NCBI RefSeq assembly: GCF_003665065.1 | Contig: NZ_RCHR01000004.1 | Coordinates: 396,310 to 460,309, forward strand | Direction of reading: 5' to 3' | Source: Oceanobacillus piezotolerans | GTDB lineage: Bacteria; Bacillota; Bacilli; Bacillales; Amphibacillaceae | Length of the DNA: 64,000 bases | Shown: positions 35,512 to 44,627 of the stretch, piece after piece | Layout: every line of letters starts with the position of its first letter | How positions within the stretch are numbered: position 1 is the stretch's first letter | The notes under the pieces: generated by a model | Told to the model about the DNA's origin: nothing | What the model saw: only the letters and a program-made list of their open reading frames with translations | The model's database searches: none | Translations under genes and position numbers: made by a program

Positions 35512-36051
35512 ATGCAAAATACTCAAAGTCATTTAAGTTCACGTCAAAAAACTCTAGATTTAATTATAACATCTATGTTAATTGCACTTGTGTTTGTTTC
35601 TACTGTCTTTTTAAATATCAGACTGCCAATTGCTTCAAATGGGGGTCTAGTTCATCTAGGAACAGCTATGTTGTTTATTGCATCTATCCTATTTGGTCCT
35701 AAAAAAGGAGCTCTTGCTGGTGCGATAGGTATGGGGTTATTTGATATGGTTGGGGGTTGGGTATTGTGGGCGCCTATTACTATTGTAGCCCGTGGTTTGC
35801 AGGGATACATCGTTGGTAGAATTGCTTGGTTAAATGGTCATAAAGGTAATAGCATCGTTTTAAATTTAGTGGCAACCATTGTCTCCATTCCATTTATGAT
35901 TGCTGTATATTACATTGGCGAAAGCATTCTATACGGTAATTGGATTGCACCTTTAGCTTCTATTCCAGGGGATCTCGTTCAAAATGTATTAGGAATTATC
36001 ATTGCTGTTCCGATTTGTGTTGCTTTGAAAAAAGTCTCTTATTTTAAATAG
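35512..36051 (+). CDS. ECF transporter S component (vitamin-binding membrane subunit)
   Basis: A 179-residue protein with about six hydrophobic segments, starting LDLIITSMLIALVFVSTVFLN and containing the S-component hallmark NGGLVHLGTAMLFIASILFGPKKGALAGAIG split over helices 2-3. It would bind a vitamin and work with the shared EcfAA'T module encoded elsewhere. Divergence from a PdxY-like kinase suggests pyridoxine or a related vitamer as substrate (compare PdxU-type S components), an inference from context. AGGATGG lies 9 nt before ATG 35512; an ATG at 35500 is also in frame. Confidence 0.88.
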   Translation: MQNTQSHLSSRQKTLDLIITSMLIALVFVSTVFLNIRLPIASNGGLVHLGTAMLFIASILFGPKKGALAGAIGMGLFDMVGGWVLWAPITIVARGLQGYIVGRIAWLNGHKGNSIVLNLVATIVSIPFMIAVYYIGESILYGNWIAPLASIPGDLVQNVLGIIIAVPICVALKKVSYFK

Positions 36052-36075
36052 ATGACCAATTATAAAAAGCAACCA

Positions 36076-36131
36076 CAAAAAGAGGGTGACTACAAAAGGT
36101 CTTCATTAGACGTTTTTTAGAAACACCCTCC
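36076..36131 (-). terminator. Terminator of the Met-transporter/monooxygenase operon
   Basis: On the minus strand GAGGGTG pairs with CACCCTC, with an inner GTCT/AGAC stem, followed by TTTTTG. It lies about 90 bp beyond the stop at 36223. Confidence 0.65.
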
Positions 36132-36222
36132 TTAATCCCTTTTCCATACGTTAACCTTATTTCATATAAGTTTTTTGATAACGACCTTTAACAATAAAGC
36201 ATCTAAGACAAAGTATTTTAAT

Positions 36223-37563
36223 CTAAATCGTATCTTTTTCTGTTGCAAATTGATTTTCTGGTTTCTTTAAACCAAGATAATCGCGTAATGTGTCCCCTTC
36301 ATAATCAAGTCGGAATAAACCTCTTTCCTGTAATATGGGAACTACTAATTCAACAAAATCCTCCAAATCCCTTGGTAATAGAGGGAACTGAATCATAAAA
36401 CCATCTGTGGCCTTTTCGTTAAACCATTTTTCCATTTCATCTGCTACTTGAGTAGGTGTACCAATAAATCTATCTCTTTTAGCTGCACCAAAAAATCTTG
36501 TATATAAATCACCAACTTTGAGATCTTCTTCCTCAATAATCTTTTTCATTTCATTGAATTGGCTTTGGATACTATTAACTTTTGGAAAATCCACTTCTCT
36601 TGCCGGTGTATCTAGGGAGTATTTAGAAAAGTCTACGTTTCCCATATATCCAGAAACAAATTTTAAACTTTCATGTGGATCAATCAATTTTTGTAACTCA
36701 TTATGTTTTTCCTGTGCAATTTCTTCCGTTTCACCTACAATCGGTGATATCCCATGGAGGATGTGAAGTTCCTCTTCACTCCTGCCAAAATCCTTTAATT
36801 GTGATTTTAATTTTTGATAAAATTGTCTGGATTCCTCGATATTATCCCAATGAGTAAAAACAACTTCTGCGGTACGGGCTGCCAGTCTTTGTCCTGGAAT
36901 TGACGCTCCTGCTTGAATAATTACTGGCTGACCCTGTTTCGACCTCGTAATATTTAGTGGTCCTTTTACTGAGAAATATTCACCTTTATAATGAAGCTCA
37001 TGTACCTTATCGGGATCATAGAACTCACCAGTTTCTTTGTTATAAGTAAAAGCGTCGTCCTCCCAGGAATCCCATAATCCTTTCACAACATCTACAAACT
37101 CCTCCGCTCGCTCATAGCGGTGATCATGTTCCCAATGCTTTTCTCGACTAAAATTTAATGCTGTTTGTCCCGTTGCATCGGCCGTTGTCACTACATTCCA
37201 TGCAGCACGACCGTTGCTTATATGATCGACTGAAGCGAACTGGCGTGCGAGTGTATATGGTTCGTTGTATGTTGTCGAAGCTGTGGCCCCAATACCTATT
37301 TTCTCTGTTGCCGAAGCTAAGGCTGTTATTAGTATAAGCGGGTCAAATCGGTTTAATATTTGTGGATGTGACTCATGATTGATTGCTAAACTATCTGCAA
37401 CAAACGCAAGGTCAAATTTCCCTTTTTCAGCAATTTGTGCTAGTTTTTGCAGGACCTTCACATCAATACTTGCACTTGGACTTGATGCTTGATGTCGCCA
37501 TGAGGCAACATGCATACCTGTTCCAATTAAATATGCTGCTAATTTCATTTGTCTTATTATCAT
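36223..37563 (-). CDS. FMN-dependent monooxygenase, NtaA/DszA family (second copy)
   Basis: A 446-residue luciferase-fold enzyme related to the proteins at 32006 and 43273. Visible blocks are KFDLAFVADSLAINHE, STTYNEPYTLARQFASVDHISNGRAAWNVVTT and VIIQAGASIPGQRLAARTAE. The ATG has AGGGAGAG 6 nt upstream. It is the last gene of the operon carrying the Met-type ABC transporter, resembling the B. subtilis yxeK/ytnJ arrangement in which a flavin monooxygenase works with an amino-acid-like sulfur compound importer. The substrate is unknown; oxidation of an imported thioether such as an S-alkyl cysteine derivative is plausible. Confidence 0.9.
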   Translation of the reverse strand: MIIRQMKLAAYLIGTGMHVASWRHQASSPSASIDVKVLQKLAQIAEKGKFDLAFVADSLAINHESHPQILNRFDPLILITALASATEKIGIGATASTTYNEPYTLARQFASVDHISNGRAAWNVVTTADATGQTALNFSREKHWEHDHRYERAEEFVDVVKGLWDSWEDDAFTYNKETGEFYDPDKVHELHYKGEYFSVKGPLNITRSKQGQPVIIQAGASIPGQRLAARTAEVVFTHWDNIEESRQFYQKLKSQLKDFGRSEEELHILHGISPIVGETEEIAQEKHNELQKLIDPHESLKFVSGYMGNVDFSKYSLDTPAREVDFPKVNSIQSQFNEMKKIIEEEDLKVGDLYTRFFGAAKRDRFIGTPTQVADEMEKWFNEKATDGFMIQFPLLPRDLEDFVELVVPILQERGLFRLDYEGDTLRDYLGLKKPENQFATEKDTI

Positions 37564-37618
37564 TTTTTCTCTCCCTAAACGATTTTTATATTACTTCTAG
37601 GATAATCAATACCAATCT

Positions 37619-38467
37619 TTAATTATTCGAATAGGTTTCTTTATACGTACTTAATTCTTCTAAAGTAATACTTGTTGGAAGATAGTTTCCTTTATAAGTT
37701 TCTTCAATAAATGTGGCTGTATTATCTGACTGATAAATTTTAACTATCTTTTGAAACGTTTCATTCTCTTTATCTTGTTTCCTAGCCGCGATAACATTTA
37801 TATATGGTTTTGAGGTTTGGTTTTCATAAATAAGCGCATCTTTTAATGTTAGTCCTGCCTCTAAAGAGACCCCGTTATTGATTATCGAACCAGCTGTATC
37901 TTCCATTACACGAGGTGTATTTGCACTATCTACAGGAACAATTTCAATGTTTTTTGGATTGTCCTTAATTTTGTCTTTTCCACCTAATCCATCAAAATCT
38001 GCAACAACAGTTAATAGTCCTGCCTCTTGCAATAGTAATAATGCCCTTCCCCAGTTAGGTGCATCATTTGGAACAGCTATTTGTGCTCCATCTGGGATAT
38101 CACTTACAGCTTCATACTTACTAGAGTACAATCCAAGCGGAGCAATAATTGTTGTCCCAATTGGAACAATTTCCGAATTCGTATTCTCATTAAATGAATC
38201 TAGATATGCTACATGTTGAAATGCATTTATATCAATATCCCCTTCAATCAGGGCTTGGTTGGGATCATACGCAGAGGAGAAATTAACAATTTCAATTTCT
38301 ATTCCTTCTTTCGAAGCTTGCTCCTTTACATATTCCCATGTTCGAAGTTCCGAACTTCGAATACCTACTCTAACTTTGGTTTGTTCAGTTTCTACGCTGG
38401 TATCGGTTGAACATGCAACTAATAACACACCGAAAACTAGAAAGATAGGAAAAATCCATTTTCTCAT
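37619..38467 (-). CDS. NlpA/MetQ-type lipoprotein, second binding protein
   Basis: A 282-residue solute-binding lipoprotein with lipobox LLVAC and mature sequence beginning CSTDTSVETEQ. NlpA-family segments are INAFQHVAYLDSFNEN, IVPIGTTIIAPLGLYSSKY and GAQIAVPNDAPNWGRALLLLQ. GGGGGT precedes the ATG at 38467 by 8 nt. It follows the permease gene and is diverged from the MetQ at 40201, so one MetNP transporter may be served by two binding proteins with different substrates, such as methionine and another sulfur compound. Confidence 0.9.
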   Translation of the reverse strand: MRKWIFPIFLVFGVLLVACSTDTSVETEQTKVRVGIRSSELRTWEYVKEQASKEGIEIEIVNFSSAYDPNQALIEGDIDINAFQHVAYLDSFNENTNSEIVPIGTTIIAPLGLYSSKYEAVSDIPDGAQIAVPNDAPNWGRALLLLQEAGLLTVVADFDGLGGKDKIKDNPKNIEIVPVDSANTPRVMEDTAGSIINNGVSLEAGLTLKDALIYENQTSKPYINVIAARKQDKENETFQKIVKIYQSDNTATFIEETYKGNYLPTSITLEELSTYKETYSNN

Positions 38468-38498
38468 TATGGAGACCCCCACTGGTTTATTTTCTTAA

Positions 38499-39149
38499 CT
38501 ACATTCTCCTAGCCGTTCGTTCCAATCTATTCCCTACCTCCTGAATTACTTGAACTAGGACTACTAAAATAACAACGGTTACTAGAATAGTAATGGAACT
38601 AAAACGCTGATAACCATAAGTTATGGCGACATCACCGAGACCTCCACCACCGATTGCTCCTGCCATTGCTGTTGCTCCGATTAATCCAATCGTCGCTGTT
38701 GTTAAACTTAATATTAGTGATGAAAAAGCCTCCGGCATTAAAAAACGATAAATGATTTGAAGTGGGGTCGCCCCCATCGCTTTTGCTGCTTCAATAATTC
38801 CTTCATCTACTTCTAATAACGAATTTTCTACTAACCTTGAAAAATAGGGTCCAATATGAAGTACAAGTGGGACAATCGCCGCTGTTGTTCCAATTGATGT
38901 ACCTACAATTAACCTTGTAAAAGGAATAATTGCTACAAGTAAGATAATAAAAGGAATCGAACGAAAGATATTAACGATTGGATTCACGATTGAATAAATC
39001 AACCGATTTTCCAGGATGTGTCCTTCCCTCGTTACTACTAATAACACGCCCAAGAATATCCCGATGATTCCTCCAAAGAATAGTGAAACACTAACCATGT
39101 AAATCGTTTCCCACAACGCGTTCAATATCAACTCTGTGCTCACTTCCAT
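38499..39149 (-). CDS. metP: Methionine-type ABC transporter permease
   Basis: A 216-residue inner-membrane protein with about five helices and the permease EAA motif EAAKAMGATPLQIIYRFLMPEA. It matches MetI/MetP in length and sequence (TAMAGAIGGGGLGDVAITYGYQR). The listed start overlaps the end of the ATPase gene by 59 nt, so the proteins are translationally coupled; a downstream TTG is a possible alternative start. It forms the channel with the ATPase at 39091-40170. Confidence 0.92.
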   Translation of the reverse strand: MEVSTELILNALWETIYMVSVSLFFGGIIGIFLGVLLVVTREGHILENRLIYSIVNPIVNIFRSIPFIILLVAIIPFTRLIVGTSIGTTAAIVPLVLHIGPYFSRLVENSLLEVDEGIIEAAKAMGATPLQIIYRFLMPEAFSSLILSLTTATIGLIGATAMAGAIGGGGLGDVAITYGYQRFSSITILVTVVILVVLVQVIQEVGNRLERTARRM

Positions 39150-40170
39150 CCTCGAAAACCTCCTTCACTTCAATATCTTTATTAATGATAAATTCAATTG
39201 CCCGTCTAATTTCGTAATTATCTCCAATTAACTCCACAATTAAGTTACCTAAAGGAATCCCTTGTAATTCCGTAATGTTCCCAAACAGAACATTGATTTC
39301 CACATGGTAAATCTTTGCGGTTTTAGAAACGATCGGTTGTCCGGAGTCTGCTCCGAAAAATTCAATTTTGAAGATACGACTAAAATGATCCTTTTCTTTA
39401 AACAGTTGATAAACACTTTTAGGCACTTCATCTCGAATGACGGATTTGACAAAGTTTCGTGTTGTATCTGTTTTTGGATGTGCAAAAACATTATAGACAT
39501 TTCCTGTTTCAATAATTTGGCCATCTTCCATTACCGCAACCCGATTACAAATTTCTTTAATTACTTTCATTTCATGGGTAATCATTAAAATCGTAATATT
39601 GTACTCCTCGTTTATCCGTTTTAATAAATTTAAGATTGATTTTGTAGTTTCCGGGTCTAGTGCCGATGTAGCTTCATCGCATAATAATATGGAAGGATTC
39701 GTTGTAAGTGCTCGAGCGATTCCAACGCGTTGCTTTTGCCCGCCTGATAACTGGTCCGGATAATTTTTTGCCTTCTCCTCTAATCCAACAAAACGAAGGG
39801 TCTCATATACCTGATTTTCTATTGCTTTCTTGTTATATCCACTTAGCAATAAAGGCATTGCTACGTTATGGAAAACTGTTTTAGAGTTTAGAAGATTAAA
39901 ATGTTGAAAAACCATACCTATGTCTTTTTTCGCTTCCCGTATTTCATATTGAGACAGTTTTGCTAAATTTTTCCCTTCAACAATCACTTTACCCGATGTC
40001 GGATATTCTAATAAATTTACGGTGCGGATGAGCGTACTTTTCCCAGCTCCACTGAAACCAATTACTCCAAAGATATCGCCTTTTTCAACGGTTAAGTTAA
40101 TATTTTTTAATGCTTCGACTTTATTGCCATTACTTTCAAACACCTTTGAAACCTGGTGAAATTCTATCAA
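39091..40170 (-). CDS. metN: Methionine-type ABC transporter ATPase with NIL domain
   Basis: A 359-residue ATPase: Walker A GFSGAGKST (~38), Q-loop VFQHFNLL, signature LSGGQKQR and Walker B ILLCDEATSALDPET. Residues ~265-350 form the NIL domain that binds methionine and inhibits transport when the cell is replete (compare E. coli MetN). Its partners are the permease at 38499 and the lipoproteins at 40201 and 37619. Confidence 0.94.
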   Translation of the reverse strand: MIEFHQVSKVFESNGNKVEALKNINLTVEKGDIFGVIGFSGAGKSTLIRTVNLLEYPTSGKVIVEGKNLAKLSQYEIREAKKDIGMVFQHFNLLNSKTVFHNVAMPLLLSGYNKKAIENQVYETLRFVGLEEKAKNYPDQLSGGQKQRVGIARALTTNPSILLCDEATSALDPETTKSILNLLKRINEEYNITILMITHEMKVIKEICNRVAVMEDGQIIETGNVYNVFAHPKTDTTRNFVKSVIRDEVPKSVYQLFKEKDHFSRIFKIEFFGADSGQPIVSKTAKIYHVEINVLFGNITELQGIPLGNLIVELIGDNYEIRRAIEFIINKDIEVKEVFEDGSEHRVDIERVVGNDLHG

Positions 40171-40200
40171 ACATAACCCTCCTTATTACGATTATCTACA

Positions 40201-41028
40201 TTAAAATGCTGGAACGACGGCTCCTTCGTAATTTTCTAAAATAAACTCTCTAACTTCTTCAGTTTTTAGTGCATCAGCAAGCTTTTGTATAGGTTCACTA
40301 TCCTTGTTGTCGTGACGAGATACTAGTACATTGACATATGGCGAGTCATTTCCTTCAATAATTAATGAATCTTCCTGAGGTTTAAGATTAGCTTCTAACG
40401 CATAATTTGTATTAATTGCTGAAGCTTCTACATCATCAAGTGAATGAACTAAGAGTGGTGGATCAACCGGAATGAATTTGAGATTTTTACTATTTTCTGT
40501 AATGTCTTCTAGTACATAGTCACCTGATTTAGCTTCATCCAATTTAATTATTCCATTGTCTGCAAAAAGTAAGAGTGCTCTTGAGAAGTTCGATGGATTA
40601 TTTGGAACAGCGATTTCTGCTCCATCAGATAATTCATCAATCGAATTAATTTCCTTTGAATACACTCCAAACGGCTCGATGTGAATACCTTCCACGACTA
40701 CTAAATCTAACCCACTATCTGCGTTAACTTGTTCCAAATATGGTGTATGCTGAAAGAAGTTGGCGTCTAAATCGCCATCCGCAGTCTGTTGATTCGTTTG
40801 AACACCATCCGTAGTAATCACAATTTCTAGTTTCACCCCATCTTCTTCCAAATCTGGTGCAACAAACTCCAATATTTCTGCATGAGGTATAGAAGATGCA
40901 CCAACTTTCAATGTCACTTCCTCATTTTCGGAAGCTGACTCTGTTCCTGTTCCACAACCTGTTATTACAAATAATCCAATTATGGTCATCGCTAAAAGAA
41001 AAACATTTTTAATTTTCATTTTCTCCAC
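40201..41028 (-). CDS. metQ: MetQ-type substrate-binding lipoprotein
   Basis: A 275-residue lipoprotein with lipobox VITGC and the NlpA blocks ANFFQHTPYLEQVNAD, VVEGIHIEPFGVYSKEI and GAEIAVPNNPSNFSRALLLF. It would capture D/L-methionine or a related thioether on the outer face of the membrane for the MetNP transporter encoded next. It precedes metN by 30 nt. Confidence 0.93.
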   Translation of the reverse strand: MEKMKIKNVFLLAMTIIGLFVITGCGTGTESASENEEVTLKVGASSIPHAEILEFVAPDLEEDGVKLEIVITTDGVQTNQQTADGDLDANFFQHTPYLEQVNADSGLDLVVVEGIHIEPFGVYSKEINSIDELSDGAEIAVPNNPSNFSRALLLFADNGIIKLDEAKSGDYVLEDITENSKNLKFIPVDPPLLVHSLDDVEASAINTNYALEANLKPQEDSLIIEGNDSPYVNVLVSRHDNKDSEPIQKLADALKTEEVREFILENYEGAVVPAF

Positions 41029-41041
41029 TCCTATTTTTGAA

Positions 41042-41143
41042 TTACTTCTCTACGGTAATCCGGTTTATTCCTACATCTTGATTAACCTGAATTTCATTTA
41101 ATAATGACAATGCACTTTCATAGAGGAAGTAAAAAGCTTCCAT
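41042..41143 (-). CDS. Possible 33-residue small protein or gene remnant
   Basis: A short frame between the GNAT gene and metQ (MEAFYFLYESALSLLNEIQV then NQDVGINRITVEK). The composition and helical heptad look coding, and the frame stays open back to the GNAT stop, but the only purine-rich site (GGGGGG) is 15 nt from the ATG. It may be a microprotein or the tail of a lost gene. Confidence 0.35.
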   Translation of the reverse strand: MEAFYFLYESALSLLNEIQVNQDVGINRITVEK

Positions 41144-41164
41144 TGAAACATGCCAATTCCCCCC

Positions 41165-41683
41165 CTAAAGATCTAACCTGTAGCATTTCGATACAATACT
41201 TCCTCTTGAAAAATCCTTTGACTCATCTCTATTAAAACCATGTTTTTCATAAATTCGGATTGCATGATCCATGAAATCAGTTGTATGCAGATATACGCTC
41301 GATTTACCAAGAGATTTAGCATCATGAATGGCGGCATTTAATAAAGCTTTGCCAACACCACGACCTCTTGCACGAGGATGAACTCCGAGTAACCGAATAG
41401 TAGGTGCCTGGATTTGCAGTTCTGGAATTTCATATGCCTTTTCTCCAGACCGAAATAGCTGCAAGCTGCCTAGAATTTCATGGTCAAGTTTGGCTACTAG
41501 AATTTTATCTACATTCGGATTATCGATAGATGAAAAGATTCTCTTTGAATAATCCTCCCACGCTTGAGGGCTGAAATAGCTTTCATACTGTTGGTAACTT
41601 TCCACTAAAACATGTCGAACGATTTCAAAATCCTCACTAACCAACTCACTGACATAGATTGGATTGCTCATTAAATTGCTCAT
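41165..41683 (-). CDS. GNAT-family N-acetyltransferase
   Basis: About 172 residues from ATG 41683, which has GGAGGG 8 nt upstream (an earlier in-frame start exists at 41719). The acetyl-CoA site is visible as IRLLGVHPRARGRGVGKALL with the RGRGVG motif, and the C-terminal part has IYEKHGFNRDE. In B. subtilis, GNAT enzymes (YtmI, YxeL) belong to similar thioether-use operons where acetylation protects or prepares S-substituted cysteine for breakdown. A similar role is inferred. Confidence 0.88.
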   Translation of the reverse strand: MSNLMSNPIYVSELVSEDFEIVRHVLVESYQQYESYFSPQAWEDYSKRIFSSIDNPNVDKILVAKLDHEILGSLQLFRSGEKAYEIPELQIQAPTIRLLGVHPRARGRGVGKALLNAAIHDAKSLGKSSVYLHTTDFMDHAIRIYEKHGFNRDESKDFSRGSIVSKCYRLDL

Positions 41684-41719
41684 TACTACTACCCTCCATT
41701 GCAGAGTTTTCATAATCAA

Positions 41720-42733
41720 TCAAGATTGTTTTGATTCCACTTTTGCTGTAATCTCAAGTGGTCTCAATAGTTGGAATGAACGAAAACGCTCAACTAATCT
41801 ACGAATCGGGGTATGCAAAATAAATTCGTCAATTTTATAAAGATAGTGAAGTCGTGTTAATTCTCCCTTTACATATTCTGGAGTTCCAACTATAATATCC
41901 GCTGCCTTTTCTTGTACTTCAAATGGTCCTTCTGCTTGTTTTTCATATGCCTTTACTTGCTCTTTAGATTGAACGGTTAATGTCCGACCATCATGTAGAT
42001 GCAGTGTGAATAATTTATGATCTTCTGCTAATTTCTCTGCTTCTTCTTGAGTAGGTGCTGCAAGGACTGCTAAAGCTACAATAAATTTTCCTTCTTTAAA
42101 ATTACTTTTAAAGGAATAAACAGTTTCTTGAAGTACCTTTTCATCACTATTTAAGAATCCAGCAAAAACAAAATTAACTTTTAAATCAGCTGCAAAGGAT
42201 GCACTATTAGTACTTCTTCCAAGCAAATAAATTTCTGGTTTCTTTTCTGGCTTTGGTAAAGCTTGAATACCTGATAGTGGGTGATTATCTTTAACGGAGT
42301 CGTCAATCAAATCTTTTAAAAAAGCTAAGCGCTCATTAAAGTCTTTTCCTTTATTTATATTTCCATTTTGTAATGCTTTTGTTGATAATGGTAATCCACC
42401 AGGTGCCTTCCCAATTCCAAGGTCTACCCTTCCAGGAGCGAGCGTTGATAAAACATTAAAATTCTCTGCAACTTTATACGGACTATAATGTTGCAGCATC
42501 ACTCCGCCTGAACCAATTTGGATTGTATTTGTGTGTGCTATTAAATGTGAAATTAAAACCTCAGGAGATGAACCTGCTACCTGTTCCATGTTGTGGTGCT
42601 CCGACACCCAAAAGCGGGAATAACCCCACTCTTCTGCTTTTATTGCCAATTGAATGGTATGTTGAAATGCATTAGCAGCTGTCTTTCCTTTGAAAATCGG
42701 ACTTTGATCAAGAATTCCAAGTTTAAATTTCAT
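41720..42733 (-). CDS. Luciferase-like monooxygenase (LLM, YtmO/MsnO8-like)
   Basis: A 337-residue single-subunit bacterial-luciferase-fold protein. Typical are LGILDQSPIFKGKTAANAF, WVSEHHNMEQVAGSSPEVL, IGSGGVMLQHYSPYKVAENF and LGIGKAPGGLPLSTKAL. It is the first gene of the Met-type transporter operon and resembles YtmO of B. subtilis. It is a different subfamily from the three NtaA-type enzymes in the window. It is preceded by a ~540-nt leader with a terminator. Confidence 0.9.
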   Translation of the reverse strand: MKFKLGILDQSPIFKGKTAANAFQHTIQLAIKAEEWGYSRFWVSEHHNMEQVAGSSPEVLISHLIAHTNTIQIGSGGVMLQHYSPYKVAENFNVLSTLAPGRVDLGIGKAPGGLPLSTKALQNGNINKGKDFNERLAFLKDLIDDSVKDNHPLSGIQALPKPEKKPEIYLLGRSTNSASFAADLKVNFVFAGFLNSDEKVLQETVYSFKSNFKEGKFIVALAVLAAPTQEEAEKLAEDHKLFTLHLHDGRTLTVQSKEQVKAYEKQAEGPFEVQEKAADIIVGTPEYVKGELTRLHYLYKIDEFILHTPIRRLVERFRSFQLLRPLEITAKVESKQS

Positions 42734-42768
42734 TTTTTCCCTCCAGTTTCTTTAACGATTTAATTACA

Positions 42769-42812
42769 AAAGGCAGCCTTCCATTCCAGTCGGAATCAAA
42801 GGCTGCCTTTAG
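42769..42812 (-). terminator. Attenuator-like terminator before the luciferase-like gene
   Basis: Minus strand: AAAGGCAGCCTTTGATTCC folds on GGAATGGAAGGCTGCCTTTT, followed by GTAATT. It lies only 36 bp before the first gene of the operon, so transcripts from upstream must pass it. Confidence 0.75.
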
Positions 42813-42968
42813 TTGTCTAATCGGCATTACTCATTTAGTTCGTTGTTTTTTCTCGGTTGTTACTATTTGTGTAATTTCATCGTCATAAACCGTTATGAAA
42901 TTTAAGTCTTTTTAATTCAGTTACAGAAATGTAATTAATAGAAAATCACTCCTGTTTGGCAAGGTTTC

Positions 42969-43043
42969 CTAAATAGAAAAGAATAAGTTCTGATCTCGAT
43001 AATCAAGATGGATTCCCCTTGACACAATTACAATATTGCCCAT
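42969..43043 (-). CDS. Candidate 24-residue leader peptide
   Basis: MGNIVIVSRGIHLDYRDQNL then FFSI, with an AGAGGA site 6-7 nt upstream of the ATG. It lies in the leader of the YtmO-like/Met transporter operon, before the terminator at 42769-42812. The RGIHLDYRD core loosely recalls the RRRHIDL core of actinobacterial leader peptides upstream of sulfur genes. Another strong AGGAGGTGA site at about 43152-43160 is followed by a 9-11 codon frame. The role in attenuation is a hypothesis. Confidence 0.4.
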   Translation of the reverse strand: MGNIVIVSRGIHLDYRDQNLFFSI

Positions 43044-43170
43044 AACTATTCCTCTTTCCTATTTATAAATGCCACTCCAAAACAACAAGGCCTACTTTTT
43101 TATTCCTCTGTTTTCCTTTCAGGCTACTCTTCTAGGGGCCGAAATAATCGTCACCTCCTATCTATTTTAA

Positions 43171-43218
43171 CAAAAAAAGAGATATTCCCGGATCAAATCA
43201 AAGACCCAAAAATATCTC
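43171..43218 (-). terminator. Terminator of the sulfonate operon
   Basis: Minus strand GAGATATTTTTGGGTC pairs with GATCCGGGAATATCTC, followed by seven T residues, about 55 bp beyond the monooxygenase stop. Confidence 0.85.
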
Positions 43219-43272
43219 CAGTCGACTGGTAGATAAAAAATCAATTCCGACTATTATACTCAAAATAAAAAT

Positions 43273-44613
43273 CTATTCTGACAACCTTATAAAGTGGTTT
43301 GGAGGTGTTTTTAACCCCAAATGCTCACGTAACGTATCACCTTCATACTCTCTACGGAAAAGACCTCTGCGCTGAAGTTCGGGGATTAATAAATCCACAA
43401 TATCCTGGAATCCGTCTGGGAAATGGGATGGTAAAATATTAAATCCATCAGCTGCTTCTGTTTTAAACCATAATTGTAAATCATCAGCAATTTGTTCAGG
43501 AGTGCCCACAAGTTCCCGTTGCCCTCGTGCACCAGCAATATGTTGGTATAGTTGACGGATTGTAAAATTATTTTCCTCGGCTACCTTTTTTAATAATTCA
43601 ACTCGGCTTTGTGTTCCTGAAACTTTCTCGATGGAAGGTAATTTAGGTAATGGTCCATCCAATGGGTAGCCTTTCAAATCAAATTCTAAATGTTCACTAA
43701 GCCGTGCTAATCCTGCTTCTTCTGGTACCAGGTCAAGCAATTGTTGTTTTTTATGTTTTGCCTCCTCTTCTGTTCTGCCGATGATTATAAATACACCAGG
43801 CATAATTTTCAAGTCATCACGTTGTCGTCCATATTTAACTAACCGACCTTTTAAGTCTCGATAAAACTCTCGAGCATTTTCAATCGTTTGTGCCGCGGTA
43901 AAGACTACTTCTGCTGTTTTAGCTGCTAATTCTTTACCTGATTCCGAAGACCCTGCTTGAATAATGATTGGACGATGCTGCTTCGACGCTGGAACGGTTA
44001 ATGGGCCGCGTACTGAAAACCATTCCCCTTTGTGATGAATCGAATGTACTTTTGAGGAATCAATGGCTTTTCCACTGGACTGATCATAAACAATTGCGTC
44101 CTCTTCCCAACTATCCCAAAGTTTTGTTACTACCTCTACAAATTCCTCTGCACGCTCGTATCGTTCCCTATGTGCTAATGGTTGCTCGTCACTAAAGTTT
44201 TTGGATTCTAATAGCTGTCCACTTGTTACAACGTTCCAACCTGACCGTCCTTCACTCAGTTGATCCAGCGAAGCAAATTTACGTGCCACATTATATGGTT
44301 CGTTATGTGTACTAGAGGCGGTTCCAACTAATCCAATCTTTTCTGTTACAGCTGCTAATGCGCCTAGTAAAGTGAATGGCTCATACATTATATTTAATGT
44401 TTGTTCAAAGCCAGTGGAGGTTGGGTCATTGATATTTAATTGGTCTGCTAAAAAAATCATATCAAATTTCCCTTTCTCTGCTAGTTTTGCTTGTGCTGCC
44501 AAAAATTTCAAATTAAACAAGTGTTCTTTTTTTGTCCCCTGATAGCGCCATGAGGATACATGATGGCCTGGCAGCATAAAGAATGCGCCTAATTTCAATT
44601 GCTTCTCTGCCAC
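43273..44613 (-). CDS. FMN-dependent monooxygenase, NtaA/DszA family (third copy)
   Basis: A 446-residue enzyme with KFDMIFLADQLNINDP, SSTHNEPYNVARKFASLDQLSEGRSGWNVVTS and IIIQAGSSESGKELAAKTAE. It follows the sulfonate-type binding protein gene by 14 nt and takes the place that SsuD (a smaller LLM enzyme) occupies in ssu operons. It would desulfonate or cleave an imported organosulfur compound with FMNH2. The reductase is probably supplied from 29351-29836. Substrate unknown. Confidence 0.9.
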   Translation of the reverse strand: MAEKQLKLGAFFMLPGHHVSSWRYQGTKKEHLFNLKFLAAQAKLAEKGKFDMIFLADQLNINDPTSTGFEQTLNIMYEPFTLLGALAAVTEKIGLVGTASSTHNEPYNVARKFASLDQLSEGRSGWNVVTSGQLLESKNFSDEQPLAHRERYERAEEFVEVVTKLWDSWEEDAIVYDQSSGKAIDSSKVHSIHHKGEWFSVRGPLTVPASKQHRPIIIQAGSSESGKELAAKTAEVVFTAAQTIENAREFYRDLKGRLVKYGRQRDDLKIMPGVFIIIGRTEEEAKHKKQQLLDLVPEEAGLARLSEHLEFDLKGYPLDGPLPKLPSIEKVSGTQSRVELLKKVAEENNFTIRQLYQHIAGARGQRELVGTPEQIADDLQLWFKTEAADGFNILPSHFPDGFQDIVDLLIPELQRRGLFRREYEGDTLREHLGLKTPPNHFIRLSE

Positions 44614-44627
44614 TACCTAACCCCCTA

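Noticed and set aside
42734..43272. S-box or T-box in the YtmO/Met-transporter leader
   Set aside because: None of the conserved S-box blocks (GGCCC..GAA, CAGCAACC, GGTGC) nor the T-box GGGTGGNACCGCG sequence is present on the relevant strand.
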